The notes under the pieces: generated by a model
Database searches by the model: none
Seen by the model: the letters and a program-made list of their open reading frames with translations, nothing else
Told to the model about the DNA's origin: nothing
In this document: piece by piece, positions 1 to 10,465 of the stretch
How positions within the stretch are numbered: the stretch's first letter is position 1
How the letters are laid out: each line of letters opens with the position of its first letter
NCBI RefSeq assembly: GCF_003581615.1
Contig: NZ_QXFH01000004.1
Span: forward strand, 149,215-213,214
Reading direction: 5' to 3'
Origin: Flagellimonas lutimaris
Lineage (GTDB): Bacteria; Bacteroidota; Bacteroidia; Flavobacteriales; Flavobacteriaceae
DNA length: 64,000 nt
Translations under genes and position numbers: made by a program

Positions 1-86
1 AGACCTATCAGGAAACCAACGGTGTCCGGGTCGATTTTGATGATTTTAAAGAAGTTAAAGAGGCTTTGGAGAGCCAAAATAAATAA
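1..86 (+). CDS. murE: MurE, 3' end only (UDP-MurNAc-tripeptide synthetase)
   Basis: Only the last 27 codons are inside the window, reading in the third frame and ending with TAA at 84-86. The residues TYQETNGVRVDFDD match the conserved C-terminal end of MurE ligases (the usual context is KGHE followed by YQE). MurE adds the third amino acid, normally meso-diaminopimelate, to UDP-MurNAc-L-Ala-D-Glu in the cytoplasm. Its position directly before mraY is the standard dcw order, which is the main support because so little protein is visible. Confidence 0.8.
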   Translation, partial: TYQETNGVRVDFDDFKEVKEALESQNK

Positions 87-94
87 TGTAGTCC

Positions 95-1315
95 ATGTTA
101 TACTACTTGTTCGAATTTTTAGAGAAACAATACCAACTGCCTGGCGCGGGACTTTTTCAGTTCCTAACCTTTAGGGCTGCCATGTCCGTATTGTTGTCCC
201 TATTGATTGCCATGGTCTACGGAAAACGAATTATTCTCTTCCTTCAGAAAAAGCAGATAGGCGAAAGTATCCGTGATTTAGGTTTGGAAGGACAGAAGCA
301 GAAAGCGGGAACACCAACCATGGGAGGGCTGATTATTATAGTGTCTACCTTATTGCCTGTAATTCTTTTTGCTGATATCAAAAATATTTATGTCATCCTT
401 TTAATTGTGACTACCCTCTGGATGGGTATTATCGGGTTTATTGATGATTATATCAAAATCTTTAAAAAAGACAAGGAAGGACTTAAAGGAAGGTTTAAGG
501 TGATGGGTCAAGTTGGATTGGGGTTGATCGTTGGGTTGACACTTTATTTTCATCCAGCGGTTACAATAAAAGAAAAAGATTCCACCACCATTACCAAAAA
601 CTTTAAAGTGGAACAAGTATATGGTGAAGAGACCAAAGCAGTACGAACCAATGTTCCATTCTTTAAAAACAATGAACTCGACTATGCGGATTTTATCTCT
701 TGGATGGGCGAAGGAGCCGAAGATTACGCATGGCTCATTTTTATTCCCGTAGTAATCTTGATTGTTACTGCTGTTTCCAATGGTGCAAACTTAACGGATG
801 GAATTGACGGCCTCGCCGCAGGTTCATCGGCAATAATAGTATTGACCTTGGGAATTTTTGCATGGGTATCTGGTAACATACAATTCTCTGACTATCTCGA
901 TATTTTTTACTTGCCCAGAGTGGGTGAGTTAGTGGTCTTTATCGCTGCATTTGTAGGGGCCTTGGTCGGCTTTTTATGGTACAATACCTATCCGGCCCAA
1001 GTGTTTATGGGAGATACGGGTAGTTTGACCATTGGAGGTGTTATAGCAGTGATTGCCATTATCGTTAGAAAAGAATTGTTGATTCCCATTTTGTGCGGAA
1101 TCTTCTTCGCAGAATCATTGTCTGTGATGTTGCAGGTTGGGTATTTCAAGCATACAAAACGGAAATACGGCGAAGGAAGACGCATATTCTTGATGGCGCC
1201 ATTGCATCATCATTATCAGAAAAAATCATATCACGAAAGCAAAATAGTAACCCGGTTTTGGATTATAGGAATTATGCTGGCCATTATCAGCATCGTTACC
1301 CTTAAAATTCGATAA
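95..1315 (+). CDS. mraY: MraY, phospho-MurNAc-pentapeptide transferase
   Basis: Integral membrane enzyme that moves phospho-MurNAc-pentapeptide from UDP onto undecaprenyl phosphate, making lipid I. Visible family motifs: GTPTMGG near residues 73-79, the Asp pair at 117-118 (GFIDDY), [10 protein letters not shown] from about residue 232 and PLHHHYQKK with the His triplet at 371-373. About ten membrane segments can be read from the hydrophobic stretches. The protein is 406 residues, about 45 longer than the E. coli enzyme; the extra length is a hydrophilic insert at about 155-210. The gene starts 8 bases after the murE stop and ends 2 bases before murD, so it is one transcription unit with them. 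Confidence 0.98.
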   Translation: MLYYLFEFLEKQYQLPGAGLFQFLTFRAAMSVLLSLLIAMVYGKRIILFLQKKQIGESIRDLGLEGQKQKAGTPTMGGLIIIVSTLLPVILFADIKNIYVILLIVTTLWMGIIGFIDDYIKIFKKDKEGLKGRFKVMGQVGLGLIVGLTLYFHPAVTIKEKDSTTITKNFKVEQVYGEETKAVRTNVPFFKNNELDYADFISWMGEGAEDYAWLIFIPVVILIVTAVSNGANLTDGIDGLAAGSSAIIVLTLGIFAWVSGNIQFSDYLDIFYLPRVGELVVFIAAFVGALVGFLWYNTYPAQVFMGDTGSLTIGGVIAVIAIIVRKELLIPILCGIFFAESLSVMLQVGYFKHTKRKYGEGRRIFLMAPLHHHYQKKSYHESKIVTRFWIIGIMLAIISIVTLKIR

Positions 1316-1317
1316 GA

Positions 1318-2652
1318 ATGGGTCGCTTAGTGATACTTGGAGGTGGAGAGAGTGGTGTTGGAACCGCCATTTTAGGGAAGAAAGAAGGATTTGAGGTCTT
1401 TGTTTCGGACAAAGGCGAGATTAAAGAGAAGTATAAAGAAGTTCTTGAACATTTTGAGATTGAATGGGAGTCCGGTGAGCATACCGAAGCCAAGATTTTG
1501 AACGCCGATTTGGTAATGAAGAGTCCTGGAATACCTGACAATGTGCCCTTGGTAAAGGCGCTTGTCGAAAAAGGTGTTCCGGTGATTTCAGAAATAGAGT
1601 TCGCATCAAAATATACGGATGCAATACTGATTGGAATCACGGGAAGCAATGGGAAAACAACGACCACGATGCTTACATACCATCTTTTAAAAGATGGTGG
1701 GTTGCACGTTGGTATGGCAGGTAACATTGGTGATAGCTATGCAAAGATGGTGGCGGAACAAGATTTTGACCAGTATGTGTTGGAGATAAGTAGCTTTCAG
1801 TTGGATGGTATTGTGGATTTTAAACCACACATCGCTATGATTACCAATATAACACCTGATCATTTGGATAGATACGAGTACAAGTTTGAAAACTATATCG
1901 CATCCAAGTTCAGAATAGCAATGAATCAAGATGAAAACGATTATCTGATTTATGACGCCGATGATGAAGTGATTCAGCATTGGTTAAAAGAATACCCCGT
2001 TCAATCCAAATTGGTTCCTTTTTCTGTCAAAAGAAAATTAGAAGAAGGAGCTTGGTTGGAGGATAAAACGATAAAAATAAAATTAGAACATAAAACCTTG
2101 GAAATGAGTGAAGATATTTTGGCCTTGGAAGGTCAGCACAACGTAAAAAATACAATGGCAGCAAGTATGGCGGCCATGCTGGTTAAGGTCAGAAAGGAGA
2201 CCATTCGCAATAGTATCCAATCTTTTCAGGGGGTGCCCCATAGATTGGAAAAAGTGTTGAAAATTAATCATGTGGAATACATCAACGATTCCAAAGCAAC
2301 CAATGTAAATGCGACTTTTTATGCCTTGGATGGCATTAAAAAGCCCATTGTTTGGATTGTTGGAGGCGTGGATAAGGGAAACGATTATTCCGAGTTGATG
2401 CCGATGGTGCGGGAGAAGGTAAAGGCTATCATTTGCTTGGGCGTGGACAACTCTAAGTTAATTGATGCTTTTGGAAACGTAATCGACCTTATGGTCGAAA
2501 CTTATTCCATGGAAGAAGCTGTAAAGGTGGCTTATAAAGTGGCCGATCGCGGAGATGCTGTATTGTTATCACCAGCCTGTGCTAGTTTTGACCTTTTCAA
2601 AAACTATGAGGATAGAGGAGATCAATTTAAAACAGCAATTAAAAACTTGTAA
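1318..2652 (+). CDS. murD: MurD, UDP-MurNAc-L-alanine--D-glutamate ligase
   Basis: Cytoplasmic ATP-dependent Mur ligase that adds D-glutamate to UDP-MurNAc-L-Ala. The N-terminus has a Rossmann-like LGGGESGVG (UDP-binding domain). The ATP loop GSNGKTTTT lies at about 109-117, followed by the Mur ligase signatures ITPDHLDRY and NDSKATN and the C-terminal SPACASFD motif. At 444 residues it has normal family length. It starts 2 bases after mraY and ends 3 bases before ftsW, so translation is probably coupled. Confidence 0.98.
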   Translation: MGRLVILGGGESGVGTAILGKKEGFEVFVSDKGEIKEKYKEVLEHFEIEWESGEHTEAKILNADLVMKSPGIPDNVPLVKALVEKGVPVISEIEFASKYTDAILIGITGSNGKTTTTMLTYHLLKDGGLHVGMAGNIGDSYAKMVAEQDFDQYVLEISSFQLDGIVDFKPHIAMITNITPDHLDRYEYKFENYIASKFRIAMNQDENDYLIYDADDEVIQHWLKEYPVQSKLVPFSVKRKLEEGAWLEDKTIKIKLEHKTLEMSEDILALEGQHNVKNTMAASMAAMLVKVRKETIRNSIQSFQGVPHRLEKVLKINHVEYINDSKATNVNATFYALDGIKKPIVWIVGGVDKGNDYSELMPMVREKVKAIICLGVDNSKLIDAFGNVIDLMVETYSMEEAVKVAYKVADRGDAVLLSPACASFDLFKNYEDRGDQFKTAIKNL

Positions 2653-2655
2653 AAC

Positions 2656-3861
2656 GTGTTGGGAATATTCAAAAATCTGAAAGGTGATAAAGCCATTTGG
2701 GGCGTCGTAGCCCTCTTGGCACTTTTCTCATTTTTGCCGGTGTACAGCGCCAGTACCAATTTGGTGTACGTCAATGGTGACGGGACCACTTTGGGACATT
2801 TGGTAAAACATGCTGTACTGCTTTTCTTGGGCTTCGGTATTATTTATGCCGTGCACAGGATTCCTACACATTATTTTAAGGGGCTTTCCATTATTGCGAT
2901 GCCCATTGTTATCCTGCTTTTGATTTACACCTTGACCGTGGAAACTCGAATTGGCGGGGTGACGGCAAATCGATGGATAAAAATTCCGTTGGTCGGAGTC
3001 AATTTTCAGACCTCTACCTTGGCAGCAGTGGTTTTAATGATTTGGATAGCTAGATATCTCACGAAGATAAAGGAAACCAAAATCACTTTTAAGGAGAGTA
3101 TTTTGCCATTATGGTTACCAGTCGCTTTGGTGGTACTGTTGATTTTGCCTGAAAACTTTTCAACCGCCGCCATCATTTGTTTGATGGTATTGGTATTGTG
3201 TTTTTTAGGTGGATATCCTTTAAAATATTTGTTTGCCATGGTGGCAACGGGAATAGTGTTCGCTGGAATGTTCCTGTTTGTGCTGTTCAAAGCACCGGAA
3301 GTATTGCCGCAACGAGCGGGAACATGGAAATCAAGGATAGAAACTTTTATTCATCCCGAGCAAGCCGATAAAGATGACTTGCATCAATTGACCTTGGCTC
3401 AAATAGCTGTAGCCGAAGGCGGTGTAGTTGGTAAAGGAGCAGGTAAGAGTGTGATGAAGAATATGTTGTCGCAAAGTACATCGGATTTCATTTTTGCCAT
3501 AATCATTGAAGAATATGGATTGCTGGGAGGGGGAGCTTTGTTGTTTTTCTACCTCTTGTTGCTGTTCCGAATTGTAGTAGTGGCGCACTCGTCCAAAACG
3601 GTTTTTTCAAAATTGTTAGTGATAGGGGTTGGTTTACCAATTGTGTTCCAAGCCTTTATCAATATGGCGGTAGTGGTACAGTTGTTTCCGGTTACGGGTC
3701 AGCCGTTGCCCTTGATCAGTATGGGTGGAACATCTATTTGGATGACCTGTATGGCTATTGGAATTGTTTTGAGCGCGAGCAATAAAAAAGAAAATTTGGA
3801 GGAGCAATCCGATGGAATAGATGAAACAAATCCTTTAGAAGTATTAAGTGGACAGATATAG
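2656..3861 (+). CDS. ftsW: FtsW, lipid II polymerase of the SEDS family
   Basis: Polytopic membrane protein (about ten hydrophobic segments) of the FtsW/RodA/SpoVE family, which polymerises lipid II at the division septum with its partner PBP. Family features seen: [16 protein letters not shown], the region [14 protein letters not shown] followed by [20 protein letters not shown], and [10 protein letters not shown] near the C-terminus. The chosen start is GTG at 2656, three bases after the murD stop; TTG at 2659 is the only close alternative. The last 14 bases overlap murG. The C-terminal tail after the last helix is short and acidic. Confidence 0.96.
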   Translation: MLGIFKNLKGDKAIWGVVALLALFSFLPVYSASTNLVYVNGDGTTLGHLVKHAVLLFLGFGIIYAVHRIPTHYFKGLSIIAMPIVILLLIYTLTVETRIGGVTANRWIKIPLVGVNFQTSTLAAVVLMIWIARYLTKIKETKITFKESILPLWLPVALVVLLILPENFSTAAIICLMVLVLCFLGGYPLKYLFAMVATGIVFAGMFLFVLFKAPEVLPQRAGTWKSRIETFIHPEQADKDDLHQLTLAQIAVAEGGVVGKGAGKSVMKNMLSQSTSDFIFAIIIEEYGLLGGGALLFFYLLLLFRIVVVAHSSKTVFSKLLVIGVGLPIVFQAFINMAVVVQLFPVTGQPLPLISMGGTSIWMTCMAIGIVLSASNKKENLEEQSDGIDETNPLEVLSGQI

Positions 3862-4936
3862 GTTTATACTTTCTGGAGGAGGAACGGGAGGACACATTTA
3901 TCCCGCGGTGGCCATAGCGAACGAGTTGAAGAGGAGATATCCTGATGCAGAATTTCTGTTCGTTGGAGCCAAGGATAAAATGGAAATGGAAAAAGTACCG
4001 CAGGCCGGGTATGAAATAAAAGGCTTATGGATAAGTGGAATACAACGGAAACTGACATTAAAAAATCTCATGTTTCCATTTAAACTGATAAGTAGTTTGT
4101 TAGAAGCACGCAAAATAGTGAAACAGTTCAAACCCCATGTGGCCATTGGCACGGGAGGTTTTGCGAGTGGACCATTGTTGCAAATGGCCGAAAGCTCGGG
4201 TGTTCCCTGTGTGTTACAAGAGCAGAATTCCTTTGCGGGAATCACCAACAAACTATTGGCGGGAAAAGCGGAGAAGATTTGTGTGGCCTATGATGGTATG
4301 GAGCGCTTTTTTCCAAAGGAAAAGATTGTAAAAACAGGAAACCCCATCCGTACCGATTTGGTGGATGCGAAAGCAGGAAAGCAAGAGTCGACTACATTTT
4401 TTGGTTTAGATGGCGATAAGAAAACCGTACTGGTTTTAGGCGGAAGTCTCGGAGCTCGAAGAATAAATCAATTGATTGAAAAAGAGCTTGGTTTTTTTGA
4501 AGAGCAAGGATTACAGGTGCTTTGGCAATGTGGTAAACTGTATCACGATGAATACAAAAAATACGATTCTGATGCAGTAAAGGTGTTGGCTTTTGTCAAC
4601 CGAATGGATTTGGCCTATGCCGCAGCAGATGTAATCATATCAAGAGCGGGAGCTGGTTCGGTTTCCGAACTCTGTTTAGTGGGAAAACCGGTGATTTTTA
4701 TCCCATCACCGAATGTGGCCGAAGATCATCAAACCCAAAACGCAAAAGCTTTGGTGGCCAAAGATGCGGCCATAATGTTACGGGAGAGTGAGCTTGATGC
4801 TGCGTTTGAAAAAAGTTTTACGGATGTAATGGATTCAGAAGAGGTTCGAGAAAAATTAGGAAAGAACATCAAAAAAATGGCCATGCCCAAGGCCACGGAA
4901 CATATTGTGGATGAAATTGAAAAGTTGTTGAAGTGA
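3848..4936 (+). CDS. murG: MurG, UDP-GlcNAc transferase forming lipid II
   Basis: Peripheral membrane GT28-family glycosyltransferase that adds GlcNAc to lipid I. The signature GGGTGGH is at residues 10-16, the second glycine-rich loop is [13 protein letters not shown], and the nucleotide-binding segment is [11 protein letters not shown]. Length 362 residues is normal. The start is GTG at 3848, inside the end of ftsW (14-base overlap). No later ATG or GTG would keep the N-terminal strand and the glycine loop. The stop overlaps the murC start by 4 bases (GTGA). Confidence 0.97.
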   Translation: MDRYRFILSGGGTGGHIYPAVAIANELKRRYPDAEFLFVGAKDKMEMEKVPQAGYEIKGLWISGIQRKLTLKNLMFPFKLISSLLEARKIVKQFKPHVAIGTGGFASGPLLQMAESSGVPCVLQEQNSFAGITNKLLAGKAEKICVAYDGMERFFPKEKIVKTGNPIRTDLVDAKAGKQESTTFFGLDGDKKTVLVLGGSLGARRINQLIEKELGFFEEQGLQVLWQCGKLYHDEYKKYDSDAVKVLAFVNRMDLAYAAADVIISRAGAGSVSELCLVGKPVIFIPSPNVAEDHQTQNAKALVAKDAAIMLRESELDAAFEKSFTDVMDSEEVREKLGKNIKKMAMPKATEHIVDEIEKLLK

Positions 4937-6282
4937 ATTTGAAAGATATACATAGCGTTTATTTTATTGGTATCGGAGGCATAGGTATGTCTGCCTTGGC
5001 GCGCTATTTCAAATTTGTGGGCAAAGAGGTGGCAGGATATGACCGAACACCGACGCCTATTACTGATGGGTTGATAGAAAAAGGTATTTCTGTGCATTTT
5101 GAGGACAATGTCGATTTGATTTCTGAGACTTTCAAGAATCCAAATACGTTGGTGGTGTATACACCGGCCGTACCCTCTTCGCATTCAGAACTTCAATTTT
5201 ACCAGAATACAGGATTCGATATTAAAAAGCGCTCGGAAGTCTTGGGAATTATAACCAAGGATTCTTTTTGCTTGGCCGTAGCAGGTACGCACGGTAAAAC
5301 CACCACTACCTGCATCTTGGCACATTTGTTAAATGAATGTGATTTGCCGTTGACTGCTTTTTTGGGTGGAATTTCGGAAGACTTCAACAGCAACTTTGTA
5401 TTAGAGGGTACTGAATATTCGGTTGTGGAAGCTGATGAATTTGATCGATCATTTCTGCGATTGACTCCTACGGTTGCTTGCGTAACATCGATGGATGCCG
5501 ACCATTTGGATATTTACGGAACCAAAGAGGAATTGGAGCATTCTTTTAGAGAGTTTGTGAGTAGAATCAAACCTAATGGAAAATTGTTCGTGCGCAAGGG
5601 GCTTCCTTTGGAAGGCATCACCTTTGGTATTGAAGATGGAGCCGATTACTGCATAGAAAATATAAAAATTGAACATGGAGCCTACATATTTGATCTTGTA
5701 ACGCCTTCGGAGGTTATAAAGAGCGTAAAGTTCAACAAACCCGGAAGACACAATTTGCTCAATGGATTAGCTGCTTTTGCGATGGCGGTGCAAACCGGTT
5801 CCCCACCACACCGCCTTGCCAAAGCTTTAGAGACTTTTAAAGGAGTTCAGCGTAGGTTCTCTTACCAGATAAAGGAAAAAGACTTTGTGTTTATCGATGA
5901 TTACGCTCACCACCCCACAGAAATCAGTGCGGTGCATCAGGCGATTCGGGAAATGCATCCAGGAGATAAAATTACTGTGATCTTTCAACCCCATCTTTTT
6001 TCACGAACCAAGGATTTTGCGGATGATTTTGCCAAAAGTCTCTCGGATTTTGATGAGATCATTCTATTGGATATTTACCCGGCACGGGAAGAGCCTATCG
6101 AGGGAGTCACCTCTCAATGGTTATTGGATAAAATAGACAACCCTAATAAAAAACTGATTTCAAAATCAGCATTATTGGAAGAGGTGAAGCGCTGTGCATC
6201 TGGAGTGTTGGTTGCTATGGGCGCAGGGGATATTGGACTGGAAGTACCAAAAATCAAAAAAGAATTGAGTTATGCGCATTAA
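4933..6282 (+). CDS. murC: MurC, UDP-MurNAc--L-alanine ligase
   Basis: First Mur ligase, adding L-alanine to UDP-MurNAc. The N-terminal [13 protein letters not shown] is the UDP-binding loop (about residues 11-23), [10 protein letters not shown] at about 117-126 is the ATP loop, [10 protein letters not shown] carries conserved acidic residues, and YAHHPTEI with QPHLFSRT marks the C-terminal domain. Length is 449 residues. It starts with GTG in a 4-base GTGA overlap with murG and overlaps ftsQ by 11 bases. As in other Flavobacteriaceae, neither murB nor ddl follows. Confidence 0.98.
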   Translation: MNLKDIHSVYFIGIGGIGMSALARYFKFVGKEVAGYDRTPTPITDGLIEKGISVHFEDNVDLISETFKNPNTLVVYTPAVPSSHSELQFYQNTGFDIKKRSEVLGIITKDSFCLAVAGTHGKTTTTCILAHLLNECDLPLTAFLGGISEDFNSNFVLEGTEYSVVEADEFDRSFLRLTPTVACVTSMDADHLDIYGTKEELEHSFREFVSRIKPNGKLFVRKGLPLEGITFGIEDGADYCIENIKIEHGAYIFDLVTPSEVIKSVKFNKPGRHNLLNGLAAFAMAVQTGSPPHRLAKALETFKGVQRRFSYQIKEKDFVFIDDYAHHPTEISAVHQAIREMHPGDKITVIFQPHLFSRTKDFADDFAKSLSDFDEIILLDIYPAREEPIEGVTSQWLLDKIDNPNKKLISKSALLEEVKRCASGVLVAMGAGDIGLEVPKIKKELSYAH

Positions 6283-6991
6283 TTGGGATTACATAAAGTT
6301 GGCATTTTTGTCGGTCGCCGTAGTTGCGCTTTACGGTTTTGCCGACCAGCGAAACCAAAAAAGAATGGTTGATAATGTCTCTGTAAAATTTGTTGGGGAC
6401 AACAATTTGTATTTGACTGAGGATGCGGTTAATAAATTGTTAATACAAAATTACGGACCCCTAAAGAATACGCCTAAAGAACAGTTAGTTTTGAATACCA
6501 TAGAGGAAGTTATACTATCCAATGATATGGTCAAAAATGCCCAGGTCTATCTTACTGTAAACGGGGAGCTTGTATCCAAGATTGTCCAGCGTAAACCGAT
6601 TGGAAGAATAGAAGGTGTCTCCAAGTTTTATTTGGATGATAAGGGTGAACGTATGCCTTTGTCAAAACACCATTCGGCAAGGGTACCCATAATTACAGGG
6701 AAAATTACTGGGAAAAGTCTTGAGGATGCCTATGTGATTTTGGACTATATCAACAAAGATGATTTTCTGAGGAAGAATGTCATTGGGATACATATTGAGG
6801 ACGAAGGAAAATATCAGCTCAAGTTCCGCATGGAAAATTTTGTAGTGAATTTGGGTGGAGTGGATAATCTGAACAAGAAGTTCAGCAATTTTATGGCCTT
6901 TTATGCAAAGGCGGCCAAGGACAATTCCTTGGAAGAATATACAGCAGTTAGTTTGGAATTCAACAATCAAGTGGTTTGCACCAAAATTTAA
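6272..6991 (+). CDS. ftsQ: FtsQ-like cell division protein
   Basis: Bitopic division protein: a short cytoplasmic start, one membrane helix at about residues 8-22 (LAFLSVAVVALYGFA), then a periplasmic POTRA-like domain (VKFVGDNNLYLTEDAVNKLL) and the FtsQ/DivIB beta domain. Sequence is poorly conserved in this family. The assignment rests on topology, on motifs such as VQRKPIGRI and FYLDDKGERMPLS, on the 239-residue length and on the position between murC and ftsA. The start lies inside the end of murC (11-base overlap) and the stop is 3 bases before ftsA. Confidence 0.93.
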   Translation: MRINWDYIKLAFLSVAVVALYGFADQRNQKRMVDNVSVKFVGDNNLYLTEDAVNKLLIQNYGPLKNTPKEQLVLNTIEEVILSNDMVKNAQVYLTVNGELVSKIVQRKPIGRIEGVSKFYLDDKGERMPLSKHHSARVPIITGKITGKSLEDAYVILDYINKDDFLRKNVIGIHIEDEGKYQLKFRMENFVVNLGGVDNLNKKFSNFMAFYAKAAKDNSLEEYTAVSLEFNNQVVCTKI

Positions 6992-6994
6992 AGT

Positions 6995-8323
6995 ATGGAA
7001 CAAGGTAATTATTCAGTTGGTTTGGATATTGGAACTACCAAGATCGTAGCAATCATCGGTAGGGAAAATGAGTATGGCAAAATAGAGGTTTTGGGCACCG
7101 GACGATCTAAAAGTTTGGGTGTTCACCGTGGAGTGGTCAACAATATTACCCAGACCATTTCTTCTATTCAACAGGCGGTGGAACAGGCCGAGTTGAATTC
7201 AGGTCTTAAAATTGGCTCTGTTGTGGTGGGTATTGCTGGTCAGCATATCCGGAGCTTGCACCACAGCGATTACATTACCCGACCCAATTCCGAAGAGGTT
7301 ATAGATAACGAAGACTTGGATAAATTGTGCAATCAGGTGTACAAATTAGTGATGCTTCCTGGTGAAGAAATCATCCATGTGTTGCCACAGGAGTATAAGG
7401 TGGATGGCCAATCCGAGATAAAAGAACCTGTAGGAATGTACGGAGGTCGATTGGAAGCCAACTTTCATGTAGTGGTAGGTCAGGTATCATCCATAAAAAA
7501 CATTGGAAGATGTATTAAAAGTGCTGGACTGGATTTGGGGAACATCACCCTGGAACCTCTGGCATCTGCAGATGCGGTTTTAAGTCAGGAAGAAAAAGAA
7601 GCAGGTGTTGCTTTAATCGATATAGGTGGTGGTACTACGGACCTTGCCATTTTTAAAGATGGCATCATCCGTCATACTTCCGTTATCCCATTTGGGGGTA
7701 ATGTGATTACAGAAGACATTAAAGAAGGTTGCTCCATTATTGAGAAGCAAGCTGAGTTATTGAAGATAAAATTTGGCTCTGCTTGGCCTGGAGAGAACAA
7801 GGACAACGAGATTGTTTCCATTCCTGGTTTAAGGGGTCGTGAGCCCAAGGAAATCACTTTGAAAAACCTTTCCAAGATTATTCACGCTCGTGTAGTGGAG
7901 ATTGTGGAACAGGTGTATGTGGAGATAAAAAATTATGGCCACGAGGAACAAAAGAAAAAATTGATCGCGGGAATTGTACTTACCGGTGGAGGCAGCCAGT
8001 TGAAGCATTTGAAGCAATTGGTGGAATACATTACTGGCATGGATACAAGAATAGGTTATCCCAATGAGCATCTTGCAGGTGACTCTGATGAGGAGGTTGC
8101 TAGCCCATTGTATGCAACAGCTGTTGGGTTGCTAATGAATTCCCTAGAGGCCAACAAGAAAAACCATGTCGTGGATCAGGAAGAGATGCACGAAGAAGAG
8201 GTTTTGGTAGGCCAAGAACACGATATGGGAGCCAAGACAAATGTGGCTTCACATACTGAGAGAAAATCCATTTTTGACAAATGGTCAGAAAAGTTGAAGG
8301 ACTTTTTGGACAATGCAGAATAA
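6995..8323 (+). CDS. ftsA: FtsA, actin-like division protein
   Basis: Actin-fold ATPase that tethers FtsZ filaments to the membrane and recruits the later division proteins. The phosphate-1 motif VGLDIGTTKIVAI is at the N-terminus, followed by the SHS2 (1C) domain, the second nucleotide motif ALIDIGGGTTDLAIF and the adenosine motif IVLTGGGSQLKHL. The C-terminus has an acidic linker and ends in an amphipathic tail (IFDKWSEKLKDFLDNAE), the expected membrane anchor. Length is 442 residues. It lies 3 bases after ftsQ and 27 before ftsZ. Confidence 0.98.
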   Translation: MEQGNYSVGLDIGTTKIVAIIGRENEYGKIEVLGTGRSKSLGVHRGVVNNITQTISSIQQAVEQAELNSGLKIGSVVVGIAGQHIRSLHHSDYITRPNSEEVIDNEDLDKLCNQVYKLVMLPGEEIIHVLPQEYKVDGQSEIKEPVGMYGGRLEANFHVVVGQVSSIKNIGRCIKSAGLDLGNITLEPLASADAVLSQEEKEAGVALIDIGGGTTDLAIFKDGIIRHTSVIPFGGNVITEDIKEGCSIIEKQAELLKIKFGSAWPGENKDNEIVSIPGLRGREPKEITLKNLSKIIHARVVEIVEQVYVEIKNYGHEEQKKKLIAGIVLTGGGSQLKHLKQLVEYITGMDTRIGYPNEHLAGDSDEEVASPLYATAVGLLMNSLEANKKNHVVDQEEMHEEEVLVGQEHDMGAKTNVASHTERKSIFDKWSEKLKDFLDNAE

Positions 8324-8350
8324 TAACCCCATAAGAGAAACACAACTGTC

Positions 8351-10366
8351 ATGAGTAAGAACACTGAATTTGACAACATCGCTTTTGATTTGCCCAAGAA
8401 CAAAAGCAACGTAATTAAAGTTATCGGAGTAGGCGGTGGCGGAAGTAACGCTATCAACCACATGTTTCAGGCCGGTATTAATGGTGTGGATTTTGTAATC
8501 TGCAACACCGATGCGCAGGCATTGCAAAACAGTTCAGTACCCAACAAAATCCAATTAGGGGTCTCCCTTACCGAAGGTTTGGGTGCAGGAGCCAACCCTG
8601 AAGTTGGAGAGCAAGCCGCTTTGGAGAGCATGGAAGATTTAAAGGCCATGTTGGAGCATAATACAAAAATGGCATTCATTACCGCAGGAATGGGTGGTGG
8701 TACCGGTACCGGAGCAGCTCCCGTTATTGCGAAGATTGCCAAAGAAATGGATGTTCTTACGGTAGGTATTGTTACCATGCCGTTCCAGTTCGAAGGTGCT
8801 ATGCGTAACAAGCAAGCGCAGCTTGGGATTGAGAAACTACGTGCCAACGTAGATTCCTTGATTGTAATCAACAACAATAAACTTAGAGAAGTATACGGTA
8901 ATCTTGGGTTTAAGGCCGGTTTCTCAAAAGCGGATGAGGTTTTAGCCACTGCGGCAAGGGGTATCGCAGAGGTAATTACCCACCACTATACACAAAACAT
9001 TGACCTTAGAGATGCCAAGACGGTACTTTCCAATAGTGGTACGGCCATTATGGGGTCGGCGGCAGCGTCTGGTTCTGCAAGGGCTACCGAGGCTATCATG
9101 AAAGCCTTGGATTCACCATTGTTGAACGATAACAAAATCAGCGGGGCCAAAAACGTATTGTTGCTCATTGTTTCCGGTTCACAAGAAATCACTATTGATG
9201 AAATTGGCGAGATCAACGATCATATCCAAATTGAAGCAGGTCACGGAGCCAACATTATTATGGGGGTCGGGGAAGATGAAAGCTTAGGTGAAGCCATTGC
9301 GGTAACCGTAATTGCAACGGGTTTCAATGTAGATCAGCAAGACAACATTGTGAATACCGAGTCCAAAAAGGTGTTTTATACCTTGGAAGATGAGCAAACT
9401 GCGGAACAGGACCTTACTCCAGAAGCCACATCGGTACAGGAAGTTAAAGTGGAGAAAACGCCAACTCCTGAGCCTCAACCGGAAATAATCCCTGAGCCAG
9501 AATCAGAACCAACTGTGGTGAAGCACACTTTGGAGATGGAGGAGGAAAAGGAAGAGGAAGAGGTGGCTCCCAAAATGGAAACTAAAGACCCAGACTTGAT
9601 TCCGACCACCAATTACATCAGGAACTTTAATGTGTTTTACGAAGAAGTTGTGGCCGAGAGCGTTGAGGATGATTTTGTAATCATTGAAGCTAAGAATGTA
9701 ATCAACAATATTGATGTTGTTGATGCGGAAGAAGTCTCATCTAAGGAGAATGAAGATCAATTTGCCTTAAGTTTTGATATGCCATTGAACAGTCAGGCTG
9801 AAGAAGAGGATGAGCAAGAACATACGGTAACTTTTAATTTAGATGACGGGGTAGGAGAGGTTGAAGTGAACGATTATGTTGAGGTTAAGCCTGTTTTGGA
9901 ATACAAAAAGGAAGGCGAGACCCGATACGATTTACAAGAGTACATGGAGTTGGAAAACAAGTTGACCGGTGCAAAGTCAAAAGCAGAAACCCATGAACCA
10001 AAATTGGTTGAGAATGAACTTGTTTTTGAGAAGAAGACCGTAAAGGTTGAAGAAAAAAGTGAAGGTTCAAGGCAAAACGAAGAGACTACGAATAGTCTTG
10101 ATCCAATGAACAGTTCTATCAGCGATATATTAAAAGATCGGGCCGATGAACGCAGAAGAAAACTGAAGAACTTCAACTACAAGTTCCAGAATAACCGCAA
10201 TAGTATAGATGATATTGAAAAAGAGCCCGCTTATAAACGTCAGGGAGTTGACCTAAATGATGTTCCGAAGGAACAAAAAGTGTCCAGAACTTCTTTGGGC
10301 GAGGATAGCAACGATGATTTGCAGTTGCGTTCCAACAACTCTTTTTTGCACGATAATGTTGATTAG
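8351..10366 (+). CDS. ftsZ: FtsZ, tubulin-like division GTPase with long C-terminal linker
   Basis: GTPase that polymerises into the cytokinetic ring. The GTP-binding core spans about residues 1-325: VIGVGGGGSNA at about 24-34, the tubulin signature GGGTGTGAAP at 115-124, and NNNKL. The rest, some 340 residues, is low-complexity and very acidic (runs of Glu, Pro and Thr), ending in the short conserved tip LRSNNSFLHDNVD that should be the FtsA-binding peptide. The total of 671 residues is much longer than the roughly 380 of E. coli, but long linkers are usual in Flavobacteriaceae. A terminator follows, closing the dcw cluster. Confidence 0.98.
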   Translation: MSKNTEFDNIAFDLPKNKSNVIKVIGVGGGGSNAINHMFQAGINGVDFVICNTDAQALQNSSVPNKIQLGVSLTEGLGAGANPEVGEQAALESMEDLKAMLEHNTKMAFITAGMGGGTGTGAAPVIAKIAKEMDVLTVGIVTMPFQFEGAMRNKQAQLGIEKLRANVDSLIVINNNKLREVYGNLGFKAGFSKADEVLATAARGIAEVITHHYTQNIDLRDAKTVLSNSGTAIMGSAAASGSARATEAIMKALDSPLLNDNKISGAKNVLLLIVSGSQEITIDEIGEINDHIQIEAGHGANIIMGVGEDESLGEAIAVTVIATGFNVDQQDNIVNTESKKVFYTLEDEQTAEQDLTPEATSVQEVKVEKTPTPEPQPEIIPEPESEPTVVKHTLEMEEEKEEEEVAPKMETKDPDLIPTTNYIRNFNVFYEEVVAESVEDDFVIIEAKNVINNIDVVDAEEVSSKENEDQFALSFDMPLNSQAEEEDEQEHTVTFNLDDGVGEVEVNDYVEVKPVLEYKKEGETRYDLQEYMELENKLTGAKSKAETHEPKLVENELVFEKKTVKVEEKSEGSRQNEETTNSLDPMNSSISDILKDRADERRRKLKNFNYKFQNNRNSIDDIEKEPAYKRQGVDLNDVPKEQKVSRTSLGEDSNDDLQLRSNNSFLHDNVD

Positions 10367-10403
10367 TAGTGTTTAAATTAACATCCATTTTAATGGAGAG
10401 CAT

Positions 10404-10440
10404 AAACCCGGAAGTAACGTAACTTTCGGGTTTATTTTTT
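10404..10440 (+). terminator. Rho-independent terminator of the dcw cluster
   Basis: The stem 10404-10414 (AAACCCGGAAG) pairs with 10423-10433 (CTTTCGGGTTT), giving 11 pairs with one G-T and an 8-base loop, followed by the run ATTTTTT. It lies 38 bases after the ftsZ stop and closes the long + strand operon. Confidence 0.85.
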
Positions 10441-10447
10441 ATCTTCG
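10440..10447 (+). promoter_or_regulatory. Probable -7 box for the yqeY-like gene
   Basis: TATCTTCG differs at one base from the Bacteroidota -7 consensus TAnnTTTG. It begins at the end of the dcw terminator T-run and lies 18 bases before the start codon, a typical leader length here. No clear -33 TTG is seen. Confidence 0.45.
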
Positions 10448-10465
10448 CGAACTAAATCAGAACAC

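Noticed and set aside
1302..1727. Long open frame opposite murD (- strand, 141 codons)
   Set aside because: It is fully antisense to a gene with clear motifs, and has low-complexity Ser/Pro composition typical of reverse-frame artefacts.
8467..8949. Long open frame opposite ftsZ (- strand, 160 codons)
   Set aside because: Complementary to the conserved FtsZ core; no known motif; artefact of codon bias.
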